From positions 1 through 43,950 of the forward strand of contig PHBE01000023.1 of NCBI GenBank assembly GCA_002841885.1: 43,950 nt of DNA, given 5' to 3'. Shown here piece by piece: positions 1 to 8,476 of this stretch. The stretch comes from Deltaproteobacteria bacterium HGW-Deltaproteobacteria-18. GTDB lineage: Bacteria; Desulfobacterota; Desulfovibrionia; Desulfovibrionales; Desulfomicrobiaceae. The notes beneath the pieces are model-generated. The model saw nothing but the letters and a program-made list of their open reading frames with translations. It was not told where the DNA came from and made no database searches. The stretch's first letter is position 1. Each line of letters opens with the position of its first letter. Position numbers and translations under genes: made by a program.

Positions 1-537
1 GATGGTGTGCACCTTGTATTTGCGGTGCGAGATGGCGCGCATGAGCGGACGGATGAGCAGCATGGCCGCGCCGGTGGTTCCCATCCAGCTGGCCAGCAGG
101 GTGCCGATCAGCAGGATGATCACGTTGACCTGAGGCTTGCCCACCAGGGAGCCGCGCAGGCACACGCCGCCGGCGATGGTGAACAGGGAGAAGAGCAGAA
201 TGATAAAGGAAATGTATTCCAGAAACAGGACATGCAGCACATTGTAGACGGCCAGATCGAAACCGTACACCAGAGCGTACGGCACGATGAAGGCCGCGCC
301 CCAGAAAGCGGCGACCTTGCCGTAGTTGTGATGCCAGAAATGAGGAATTGCCAGCGGCATGATGGCGATGGACAAAAGCAGACCCGCAAAGGGCACTACC
401 CAGAGCACTCCCATCTGCTTGCCAATTTCATCCGCCGCATGGTGCAGCCCCCCGGCGGCCCAGATTTCAGGCGACATGCCAAGCACTCCCAGGCCCATGA
501 CTGCCAGGCAAAAAAACCACACAGAACTTTTCCGCAT
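1..537 (-). CDS. Sodium:proton antiporter, CitMHS_2/NhaD-like (N-terminal part, runs off window)
   Basis: The first 179 residues are present; the 3' end lies beyond base 1. The ATG at 537 is preceded by AGGAGA, 8 bases upstream. A hydrophobic signal-like leader (about residues 5-28) is followed by several membrane segments. The stretches PHFWHHNYGKVAAFWG and SWMGTTGAAMLLIRPLMRA resemble what I remember of the 'putative citrate transport / sodium:proton antiporter' family (Pfam CitMHS_2, ion transporter superfamily). The likely role is Na+/H+ exchange in the inner membrane, but the substrate cannot be read from sequence. It is downstream of and co-directional with bioA, separated by 68 bases that hold only a small GC hairpin without a T tract. 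Confidence 0.75.
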   Translation of the reverse strand, partial: MRKSSVWFFCLAVMGLGVLGMSPEIWAAGGLHHAADEIGKQMGVLWVVPFAGLLLSIAIMPLAIPHFWHHNYGKVAAFWGAAFIVPYALVYGFDLAVYNVLHVLFLEYISFIILLFSLFTIAGGVCLRGSLVGKPQVNVIILLIGTLLASWMGTTGAAMLLIRPLMRAISHRKYKVHTI

Positions 538-605
538 CCGATGTTCTCCTTTTTGTGTTGCCGCAAGCGCGGCAGCCGGTCGTTTGTGATCAAGGCCAAG
601 GGGCA

Positions 606-1889
606 TCAACGAAAATGCTCCGCCACGACCTTGACCAAGGATTTGGTCAAAAAGGCCAGGTCCTGGTCTCCCGTGATGTATGGCGGCATCACGTACACCA
701 AACGGCCAAAGGGACGAACCCAGACACCTTGCTCTACAAAAGAGGTCTGAATTTCGGCCATGCGCACCGGTTCCTTGAGCTCCACCACTCCGATGGCACC
801 AAGGATGCGCACATCTTGAATGTAGGACAAATTTCGCAGAGGGGCAAGGCCGATTGTCAGCAAACGCCCGACCCGCGCCACTTGCGAGGCCCAATCATTA
901 TCAAGAAGAAGTCGCAAAGAAGCCCTCGCCACGGCACAGGCCAGAGGGTTGCCCATGAAGGTCGGACCGTGCATGAACACTCCGGGATTTCCCGTGCAGA
1001 CACCCTTTGCCACGCGGTCCGTGGCCAGGGTCGCGGCCAGGGTCATGTAGCCTCCGGTCAGAGCCTTGCCCAGGCACATGATGTCCGGGCTGATCCCGGC
1101 ATGCTCGCAGGCGAACAGCTTTCCCGTACGCCCGAAACCCGTGGCAATCTCGTCAGCGATGAGCAGCACGTCAAAGGCGTCGCAGAGTTCTCGCACGCGT
1201 TTGAGATACATGGGATGATAGAAATACATCCCTCCCGCGCCCTGCACCACGGGTTCAAGAATCACGGCCGCGATCTCGTGATGGTGGCGCTCAAGCGCCT
1301 CGCGCATGGGAGTGATGTCGCTCTCGTCCCACTGGTCACCGAACCGGCAGCCGGGCCTCCGCACGAAATGATGCCTGCTCAGTACGCCCGCGAAACTCTC
1401 GTGCATTCCGTTCACGGGATCGCACACGCTCATGGCCGCAAAGGTGTCGCCATGATAGCCGCCCCGGATGGTCAAAAGGCGGTTCTTTTTCCCTTGCCCC
1501 CGGCAGATCCAATACTGGAAGGCCATCTTGATGGCGACCTCCACGGCCACGGAACCGGAATCGGCCAGAAAAACCTTGGTCAGAGGCGCAGGCGTCAGCT
1601 CGACCAGGGTCCGGCAAAGCTCGACGGCCGGCGCATGGGTCAGGCCGCCGAACATGACATGGGCCATGCGGGAAAGCTGGTCGGTGACGGCAGCGTTCAG
1701 GGCGGGATGGTTGTAGCCATGGATGGCCGCCCACCACGAGGCCATGCCATCGACAAGTTCCCGGCCGTCAGCAAGGCGGAGGCGCACGCCGTGCGCTGAA
1801 ACGACCTCGTGCACGGGCAGCGGACTCGTCGTCGAGGTATAAGGGTGCCAGATGTGTTCGCGGTCAAAATCAAGGATGTCGTTGGTCAT
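606..1889 (-). CDS. bioA: Adenosylmethionine--8-amino-7-oxononanoate aminotransferase
   Basis: A 427-residue class III PLP aminotransferase that makes 7,8-diaminopelargonate from KAPA and S-adenosylmethionine in biotin synthesis. The N-terminal [13 protein letters not shown] and the following [16 protein letters not shown] are the BioA signature. [16 protein letters not shown] and [16 protein letters not shown] (PLP-binding Asp) follow, then the Schiff-base lysine in [12 protein letters not shown]. The frame is open to 2009, but the ATG at 1889 (MTNDILDF) matches the family start; residues further upstream do not look like BioA. No other bio gene is in the window. It is transcribed divergently from queA, with an 87-base gap. 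Confidence 0.93.
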   Translation of the reverse strand: MTNDILDFDREHIWHPYTSTTSPLPVHEVVSAHGVRLRLADGRELVDGMASWWAAIHGYNHPALNAAVTDQLSRMAHVMFGGLTHAPAVELCRTLVELTPAPLTKVFLADSGSVAVEVAIKMAFQYWICRGQGKKNRLLTIRGGYHGDTFAAMSVCDPVNGMHESFAGVLSRHHFVRRPGCRFGDQWDESDITPMREALERHHHEIAAVILEPVVQGAGGMYFYHPMYLKRVRELCDAFDVLLIADEIATGFGRTGKLFACEHAGISPDIMCLGKALTGGYMTLAATLATDRVAKGVCTGNPGVFMHGPTFMGNPLACAVARASLRLLLDNDWASQVARVGRLLTIGLAPLRNLSYIQDVRILGAIGVVELKEPVRMAEIQTSFVEQGVWVRPFGRLVYVMPPYITGDQDLAFLTKSLVKVVAEHFR

Positions 1890-1976
1890 GGGCTCGCCGG
1901 TGAGTTTTTTGCACTGTTCGGAGGAATTGCGCTTCGCCGTGGCTTGAGCTAGCAGCACGTGGACACGAGGACAAAC

Positions 1977-3062
1977 ATGACCGCTATTCCACCGGAATTC
2001 AATCTTCAATCATATGACTTCGACCTGCCCGAAGCCCAGATTGCCCAGGACCCGACCGAAAAACGCGGGGCCTCCAGGCTGCTGGTGCTGGACCGGGACA
2101 GCGGCGAAATGCGCGACGCCATGTTCGCAGACATCCCGAACCTTCTCCCCCCGGGCGCGCTGCTGGTGGTCAACAACACCAAGGTTCTGCCCGCCAGGCT
2201 CATCGGACGCAAGGAATCAGGCGGCAAGGTCGAATTCCTGCTGCTCACGCCCCTGGCGCTGATCGAGGCTGACGCCGGCGCGGACGGCACAAGGACCGCC
2301 ACTGTTGAAGGCTTGCTCAAGGCATCAAAAGGCCCGCGCCAGGGCGACCTGCTCCTCTTCCCGGGCATCGAACTGCGCGTGCTTGAAAAGGGCGAGTTCG
2401 GGAGGGCGAAGGTTGCAATGCGCTGGAACGGCGATCTGGCCGAGCATTTCCTGAAGCAGGGGCACATCCCCCTGCCCCCGTACATCCACCGCGAGGACAA
2501 GAGCGAGGACCGCACCCGGTACCAGACCGTCTATTCCCGGGAAGACAAGCTCGGCTCCGTGGCCGCGCCCACCGCCGGACTGCACTTCACGCCGCAGATC
2601 ATGGACGCCCTGGCCGCGAGGGACATCCGGCTGGCCGAGGTCACCCTCTACGTCGGCTACGGCACATTCAGCCCGGTTCGCTGCGATGATATCCGCGAGC
2701 ACGCCATGCACGCCGAATATGCAGAGGTGCCCGAAGAGACAGCCCTCGCCATCGCCCAGGCCAAAAGCGAGGGCCGACCCGTTGTCGCCGTGGGAACGAC
2801 CACTTCCCGGACGCTGGAAAGCATGGCCACGGCGCTGGGAGAGATCGCGCCCTACAAAGGATGGACGGACATCTTCATCAGCCCCGGCTACCGCTTCAAG
2901 GTCGTGGACCAGCTCATCACCAACTTCCACTTGCCCCGATCTTCCCTAATCATTATGGTCTGCACACTCGCGGGCAGGCCACAGATTATCGATGCCTACA
3001 ATCACGCGGTCCGGCAGGGTTTCCGCTTTTTTTCCTACGGCGACGCCATGCTCATCCGCTGA
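1977..3062 (+). CDS. queA: S-adenosylmethionine:tRNA ribosyltransferase-isomerase
   Basis: A 361-residue enzyme that transfers and isomerises the ribosyl group of S-adenosylmethionine onto preQ1-modified tRNA, giving epoxyqueuosine in the tRNA wobble position. Family motifs include [14 protein letters not shown] near the N terminus, [49 protein letters not shown] and [13 protein letters not shown] near the C terminus. Length matches the usual 340-360. The frame is open from a GTG at 1959, but the ATG at 1977 has GAGG seven bases upstream and fits the family. The next gene begins 56 bases downstream without a visible terminator, so read-through into the kor genes is possible. Confidence 0.95.
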   Translation: MTAIPPEFNLQSYDFDLPEAQIAQDPTEKRGASRLLVLDRDSGEMRDAMFADIPNLLPPGALLVVNNTKVLPARLIGRKESGGKVEFLLLTPLALIEADAGADGTRTATVEGLLKASKGPRQGDLLLFPGIELRVLEKGEFGRAKVAMRWNGDLAEHFLKQGHIPLPPYIHREDKSEDRTRYQTVYSREDKLGSVAAPTAGLHFTPQIMDALAARDIRLAEVTLYVGYGTFSPVRCDDIREHAMHAEYAEVPEETALAIAQAKSEGRPVVAVGTTTSRTLESMATALGEIAPYKGWTDIFISPGYRFKVVDQLITNFHLPRSSLIIMVCTLAGRPQIIDAYNHAVRQGFRFFSYGDAMLIR

Positions 3063-3118
3063 TCCGCCCGAAAACAAATCCCAGATCATCAACACTATCC
3101 CCCCCGTGGAGGTATTCC

Positions 3119-3358
3119 ATGTCAAGCAGAGTCGAGTTCCGGGAAGACCGCTGCAAGGGCTGCCTGCTCTGCACCGAAGTCTGCCCGACCGGCATCATCC
3201 AACAATCGAGTCGATTCAATCAGAAGGGATACAAGGTGACCGAAATCACCCCCGACATGATGAGCGAGTGCAAGGGCTGCGCCTTTTGCGCCATGATGTG
3301 TCCGGATTATGCCATCAACGTTTACACGACGAAGTCGGCCAAAGGAGGAGAAAAATGA
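3119..3358 (+). CDS. korD: 2-oxoacid:ferredoxin oxidoreductase, ferredoxin-like delta subunit
   Basis: A 79-residue protein with two complete [4Fe-4S] motifs, C12-C15-C18-C22 and C51-C54-C57-C61. It is the electron-carrying subunit of the four-part oxidoreductase encoded by the next three genes. The ATG at 3119 follows GGAGG at a normal distance. Its stop overlaps the start of the alpha-subunit gene (ATGA, 3355-3358), so translation is probably coupled. The order delta-alpha-beta-gamma is typical of anaerobe Kor/Vor operons. Whether the substrate is 2-oxoglutarate or a branched 2-oxoacid is not decided by this subunit. Confidence 0.88.
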   Translation: MSSRVEFREDRCKGCLLCTEVCPTGIIQQSSRFNQKGYKVTEITPDMMSECKGCAFCAMMCPDYAINVYTTKSAKGGEK

Positions 3359-4416
3359 GTACTCCCAAACGCATCTTCGTCAAAGGCAACGAGGCCATCT
3401 CGCGCGGAGCCCTGGCCGCAGGGGTCAAGTGCTTTTTTGGCTACCCCATCACCCCCCAGAATGACATTCCCGAATTCATGTCCACGGCCATGTTCGAGGC
3501 CGGAGGACAGTTCGTGCAGGCCGAAAGCGAAGTGGCCGCAGCCAACATGCTGCTCGGTGCCGCGGCGTGCGGCATCCGGGCCATGACCTCGTCCTCGAGC
3601 CCCGGCATGTCCCTCAAGCAGGAAGCCATTTCCTACATGGCCGGCAGCGAGTTGCCCGGCGTTCTTGTCAACGTCAGCCGCGGCGGCCCGGGACTCGGCG
3701 ACATCGGCCCTTCCCAGGGCGACTACTTCCAGTCCGTCAAGGGCGGCGGACACGGCGACTACAAGCTGCTGGTCCTGGCGCCGGGCACGGTGCAGGAAGC
3801 CTACGACCTGACCATCAAGGCCTTTGACCTGGCCTTCAAGTACAGAAACCCGGTTCTGGTACTGGCCGATGCCATCATCGGCCAAATGAAGGAACCCGTG
3901 GTGCCGTGGGTTCCCGAGAACCTGGACCCCGACGAGGGTCAGGACTGGGGTCTGCAGGGCGCCAAGGACCGCGACCCGCGTCTTCTGAAATCCCTTTTCC
4001 TCGATGATGGCGCGCTGGCGGGACAGAACCAGAAACTGCAGGCCAAGTACCGGGCCATGCAGGCCGAAGTGGATCAGGAACTCTTCCTGACCGAAGACGC
4101 CGAACTCATCGTCGTGGCCTTCGGCTCCATCGGCCGCATCGTCAAGAGCACGATCCGCAAATTGCGTGCTCAGGGCCATAAAGTCGGCCTGGTTCGACCG
4201 ATAACGCTCTTCCCTTTCCCTTCGGAAGTGCTCCTGAACCTGGCCAAAGAGGGCAAGCGTTTCCTGACCATCGAGCACAACATGGGCCAGATGGTGGAAG
4301 ACGTGCGCCTGTCCATCCGGACCGTGGCGGATTCGGCTTTCCATTGCCAGCTGCCCGGCAACCTGCCCACGCCGGATGATTTCGAAGAACCCATTCTGAA
4401 GGCGCTGGAGGGATGA
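3355..4416 (+). CDS. korA: 2-oxoacid:ferredoxin oxidoreductase alpha subunit (KorA/VorB type)
   Basis: A 353-residue catalytic subunit. Together with the beta subunit it oxidatively decarboxylates a 2-oxoacid with CoA, passing electrons to ferredoxin, or runs in reverse as a carboxylase. GYPITPQNDIPEF and the glutamate in QAESEVAAANM lie in the pyrimidine domain. SSSPGMSLKQEAISYMAGSE and the C-terminal domain (VVAFGSIGRIVK, VGLVRPITLFPFP) follow. The start at 3355 is preceded by a very strong AAAGGAGGAG. Known families with this architecture act on 2-oxoglutarate or 3-methyl-2-oxobutanoate, and I cannot separate these by eye. In a sulfate reducer, 2-oxoglutarate synthesis for an incomplete TCA cycle is the more likely role. 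Confidence 0.9.
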   Translation: MSTPKRIFVKGNEAISRGALAAGVKCFFGYPITPQNDIPEFMSTAMFEAGGQFVQAESEVAAANMLLGAAACGIRAMTSSSSPGMSLKQEAISYMAGSELPGVLVNVSRGGPGLGDIGPSQGDYFQSVKGGGHGDYKLLVLAPGTVQEAYDLTIKAFDLAFKYRNPVLVLADAIIGQMKEPVVPWVPENLDPDEGQDWGLQGAKDRDPRLLKSLFLDDGALAGQNQKLQAKYRAMQAEVDQELFLTEDAELIVVAFGSIGRIVKSTIRKLRAQGHKVGLVRPITLFPFPSEVLLNLAKEGKRFLTIEHNMGQMVEDVRLSIRTVADSAFHCQLPGNLPTPDDFEEPILKALEG

Positions 4417-4418
4417 GC

Positions 4419-5176
<758 letters not shown>

Positions 5177-5180
<4 letters not shown>

Positions 5181-5740
5181 GCATTTACCAGGATGCAATC
5201 ATCGCCGGATTCGGCGGCCAGGGCGTCATGCTCATCGGCAACCTCCTGGCCTACGCGGGCATGAACGCAGGGCTCAACGTGACCTACATTCCCGTCTACG
5301 GGCCGGAAATGCGCGGCGGCACGGCCAACTGCACCGTCGTGGTCTCCGATGACGTCATCGGATCGCCCATCATCCGCTCGCCCGTGAGCCTGATCATCAT
5401 GAACGGCCCGTCCCTGGACAAGTTCCAGCCGCAACTGCAGGACGGCGGAGTCCTGATTCTGAACTCCTCGCTCATCGATCCGGCCCAGACCGACAAGAAC
5501 CGGGTCAAGGTCTACGCCGTGCCGGTCAACGAGATCGCCGATGGCCTGGGCAACACACGCATGGCCAACATGGTCGCCATCGGCGCCTACGTGCAGGCCA
5601 CGGGCGTCATGCCGGTCAAACAGGTGCAGGACAGCCTCGATTCGGTCATCTCCGCACACTACAGCCACATGATCCCCAAGAACGCGGCAGCCATCCAGGC
5701 CGGCGCGGATTACGTCATCGCCAACGGCCAATACGCCTGA
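5177..5740 (+). CDS. korC: 2-oxoacid:ferredoxin oxidoreductase gamma subunit
   Basis: A 187-residue subunit of the pyruvate/2-oxoacid oxidoreductase gamma family. The N-terminal GFGGQGVMLIGNLLAYAG and IPVYGPEMRGGTANCTVVVS are the family hallmarks; this domain binds CoA in characterised relatives. Its ATG overlaps the korB stop (ATGA, 5177-5180) and GGAGG precedes it. A strong rho-independent terminator lies nine bases after its stop, closing the operon. Confidence 0.9.
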
Positions 5741-5748
5741 CGATCCCC

Positions 5749-5772
5749 GGGGCCCTCAGGGGCCCCGTTTTT
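5749..5772 (+). terminator. Rho-independent terminator of the kor operon
   Basis: GGGGCCC (5749-5755) pairs perfectly with GGGCCCC (5760-5766) across a four-base loop, followed by G and five Ts. It starts eight bases after the korC stop. Confidence 0.85.
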
Positions 5773-5811
5773 CCGCACCCATCCTTCACCTGAACCGTCA
5801 GAGGTGCGACC

Positions 5812-6627
5812 ATGCTTCTCCTCGGCATCATCGGCCACCCCCTCACGCACACCCTGAGCCCCGTCCTGCACAACTGGGGCTTTCGGGAACTGGGCATAAG
5901 AGCCTCCTATCATGTATGGGACACCCCTCCCGAAAAGCTCATCGCCTTCATGGCCGCCCTGCGCACCCTGCCCATCCACGGGGCAAGCGTGACCATTCCG
6001 CACAAGGAGACGGTCATGACCATGCTCGACAGTCTGACGGACAACGCCCGCGACATCGGCGCCGTGAACACCCTCTACTGGCAGGACAAAATGCTCTGGG
6101 GTGATAACACCGATGTGACCGGGTTCATGGCTCCGCTCCTTGAACACGAGGCACAGCCGGGCACGGTCCTGGTCCTAGGCGCGGGAGGAGCCGCCCGCGC
6201 AGCGGTCTGCGGCCTGCATCGCGCAGGATGGAAGGTATTTCTTTCCGCGCGCACGGGAGGCCGGGCCGACCGGCTGGCCCAATCCTTCCAGGCCGAGCAT
6301 GTACCCTGGTCCGACCGGCACGATATACGGCCTCACCTGCTGGTCAACACCACGCCCCTTGGCATGTCCGGACCATTTCAATCCCTCTCGCCCTGGAAGT
6401 CATCCCTGGCGGGCATCTCCCTGGTCTACGATCTGGTCTACAATCCAAGGGAAACCCAACTTCTGGTCCAAGCTCGACGCGAAGGCGTCGCCATCATCCC
6501 CGGCCTGCCCATGTTCGTGCATCAGGGTCTGGCCCAGTTCGAACGCTGGACCGGGCAGCGCTTCCCCATCCCCCGCGCCATGTCCCTCTTGGAGGAGACT
6601 CTGGCCGCCCGTGGAAAGGCATCGTGA
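5812..6627 (+). CDS. aroE: Shikimate dehydrogenase
   Basis: A 271-residue NADPH-dependent enzyme that reduces 3-dehydroshikimate to shikimate. The N-terminal GIIGHPLTHTLSPVLHN binds shikimate. SVTIPHKE holds the catalytic lysine and GAVNTLYW follows. LVLGAGGAARAAV (about residues 121-133) is the dinucleotide-binding loop. LLVNTTPLGMSG and FVHQGLAQFERW complete the family pattern. AGAGGTG precedes the ATG. The gene ends in a GTGA overlap with tag, so the two are probably co-translated. No other aromatic pathway gene is nearby. Confidence 0.93.
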   Translation: MLLLGIIGHPLTHTLSPVLHNWGFRELGIRASYHVWDTPPEKLIAFMAALRTLPIHGASVTIPHKETVMTMLDSLTDNARDIGAVNTLYWQDKMLWGDNTDVTGFMAPLLEHEAQPGTVLVLGAGGAARAAVCGLHRAGWKVFLSARTGGRADRLAQSFQAEHVPWSDRHDIRPHLLVNTTPLGMSGPFQSLSPWKSSLAGISLVYDLVYNPRETQLLVQARREGVAIIPGLPMFVHQGLAQFERWTGQRFPIPRAMSLLEETLAARGKAS

Positions 6628-7187
6628 TCCGCTGCCCCTGGCTGGATCTCTCCAAGCCGGACTATGTCCGCTACCACGACGAGGAGTGGGGAGTTCCGGT
6701 CCATGACGATCGCATTCTTTTTGAGTTCCTGATTCTCGAATCGGCGCAGGCCGGGCTGTCGTGGTACACGGTGCTGCGCAAGCGGGCGGGCTACAGGGCC
6801 GCCTTCGCCGAGTTCGATCCTCTGGCTGTGGCGCGTTTCACGCCTCATGACGTGGACCGGTTGCTGCTTAACCCGGGCATCATCCGCCACCGCCGCAAAA
6901 TTGAGTCCGCCATAGCCAACGCCCGTTCGTTCCTTGCCGTGCAGACCAGCCACGGCTCCTTTGATTCCTATCTGTGGAATTTTGTAGACGGCCGTCCGAT
7001 CATGCATGATATCGGAAGTCTGGCCGACTATCCCGTCACCATCCCCCAGTCCGACGCCCTGGCCAAAGATCTCAAAAAACGTGGATTCACGTTTCTCGGG
7101 CCCACCACCTGCTATGCCCTGATGCAGGCTGTGGGCCTGGTCAATGACCACAGCCGGGGCTGTTTCCGCAGGCATGAAGTCGCATAG
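6624..7187 (+). CDS. tag: DNA-3-methyladenine glycosylase I
   Basis: A 187-residue base-excision repair enzyme that removes 3-methyladenine from alkylated DNA. The GTG start at 6624 overlaps the aroE stop by four bases and has GGAAAGG upstream. It gives exactly the length of E. coli Tag. The zinc ligands of the family are visible: Cys4, His18 and the C-terminal His and Cys in VNDHSRGCFR. YHDEEWGVP and ESAQAGLSWYTVL are catalytic-domain signatures. The frame is open much further upstream inside aroE, but that part is a frame shadow. Confidence 0.93.
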   Translation: MIRCPWLDLSKPDYVRYHDEEWGVPVHDDRILFEFLILESAQAGLSWYTVLRKRAGYRAAFAEFDPLAVARFTPHDVDRLLLNPGIIRHRRKIESAIANARSFLAVQTSHGSFDSYLWNFVDGRPIMHDIGSLADYPVTIPQSDALAKDLKKRGFTFLGPTTCYALMQAVGLVNDHSRGCFRRHEVA

Positions 7188-7318
7188 CGTCGCCAGGCTT
7201 CCTCACTGCGCATTTCATACTTCAGGAGGGTGTTGAGCAACTAATTCTGGCACTTCAATGCGCAACGTGCTAAAAAAATTTATTACATTCTTTTTCAATC
7301 CGGCTCAGGGGGATCAGC

Positions 7319-8476
7319 ATGAACTTCACCGATCTGCGCAAATTCGTCGCTCCGGAAACAATTTTTGGAGTTGGTGCAGTGGACCTGGCCGGACAGTACG
7401 CAGGCAAATTCGGCATCAGCAAACCCCTGGTCGTCACTGACCCCGGCGTACTCGCCGCCGGATGGGCCACAAGAGTCATGGAGAGCCTGGCCGCCTTCGA
7501 CATCGAGGGGGTGATTTTTTCAGGGGTCACCCAAAATCCGAAGGCCGCAGAGGTCATGGCCGGTGTCGCTGCTTACGAAGCTGGCGAATGCGATGGCATC
7601 GTAGCCGTGGGCGGGGGCAGCCCCATGGACTGCGCCAAGGGCATCGGAATCGTCGTCTCCAACGGAGGGCACATCCTGGATTACGAAGGCGTGGACAAGA
7701 TCATCATCCCCATGCCGCCGCTCATCTGCATCCCTACCACGGCGGGCACTTCGGCCGACGTGTCACAGTTCGCCATCATCAACGACACGGACCGCAAGAC
7801 CAAGATCGCCATCATCAGCAAGACCATCATCCCCGATGTGGCCCTCATCGACCCGCAGACCCTGATGACCAAAAGTCCCTATCTCATCGCCTGCACGGGC
7901 ATGGACGCCATGGCCCACGCCATCGAGGCCTTTGTCTCCAGCGCCCACTCGCCCATGACCGATGTCCACGCCCTGGAAGCCATTCGTCTGGTTCACGGCA
8001 ACCTGCTGGAATCCTTCCTGCATCCCGATGACATGGAACTCAAGGCCAAGACCATGCTGGGCAGCATGCAGGCCGGGCTGGCCTTTTCCAACGCAAGCCT
8101 TGGCGCGGTGCACGCTCTGGCCCACAGCCTTGGCGGCTACAAGGACCTGCCCCACGGCGAATGCAACGCCCTGCTTCTGCCTCATGTGGTGGACTACAAT
8201 TTTTCGGCGGCGCCCGAACGATTCCGGGTCATTGCTGAAAATATGGGCATTGATTCCCGAGGCCTGAGCACCTCGGAAGTGCGCGCGTGGCTCATCGAAT
8301 CCATGACAAGCCTGCGCAGTTCCCTGGGCATCAAGGACAGACTGGCCTCCAAGGGCATCCGGGTAAGCGACATTCCGGTGCTGTCCGACAAGGCCGTCCT
8401 TGACCCCTGCCTGGTCACCAACCCCAAAGCCGCCAACAAGCGCGACATTCAAGTCATCTATGAAGAAGCAACCTGA
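7319..8476 (+). CDS. ercA: Iron-containing alcohol dehydrogenase, ErcA-like
   Basis: A 385-residue group III (iron-dependent) alcohol dehydrogenase. GGGS (98-101) binds NAD. The four metal ligands are all present: Asp196 and His200 in GMDAMAHAIEAF, His265 in GAVHALAHSLGG and His279 in DLPHGECN. The N terminus MNFTDLRKFVAPETIFGVGA resembles the ErcA subgroup, described in pseudomonads as dehydrogenase-like proteins in a regulatory circuit for ethanol oxidation. AGGGGG precedes the ATG. The next gene, a histidine kinase, starts inside the last 17 bases, supporting a signalling or joint role. Catalysis is not excluded because the active site is intact. The 131 bases upstream show no convincing promoter. 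Confidence 0.85.
   Translation: MNFTDLRKFVAPETIFGVGAVDLAGQYAGKFGISKPLVVTDPGVLAAGWATRVMESLAAFDIEGVIFSGVTQNPKAAEVMAGVAAYEAGECDGIVAVGGGSPMDCAKGIGIVVSNGGHILDYEGVDKIIIPMPPLICIPTTAGTSADVSQFAIINDTDRKTKIAIISKTIIPDVALIDPQTLMTKSPYLIACTGMDAMAHAIEAFVSSAHSPMTDVHALEAIRLVHGNLLESFLHPDDMELKAKTMLGSMQAGLAFSNASLGAVHALAHSLGGYKDLPHGECNALLLPHVVDYNFSAAPERFRVIAENMGIDSRGLSTSEVRAWLIESMTSLRSSLGIKDRLASKGIRVSDIPVLSDKAVLDPCLVTNPKAANKRDIQVIYEEAT

Noticed and set aside
559-574. Hairpin TGCCGC/GCGGCA between bioA and the antiporter gene as a terminator
   Set aside because: No T tract follows on either strand; it may be chance in GC-rich DNA.
555-1799. A 414-codon plus-strand frame opposite bioA
   Set aside because: It is antisense to an intact bioA and rich in His/Gly/Arg without any family motif.
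7248-7263. A sigma-54 type -24/-12 promoter (TGGCAC ... GC) before the ErcA-like gene
   Set aside because: The GG and GC dinucleotides are spaced by 9 or 11 bases, not the required 10, so the match is out of phase.
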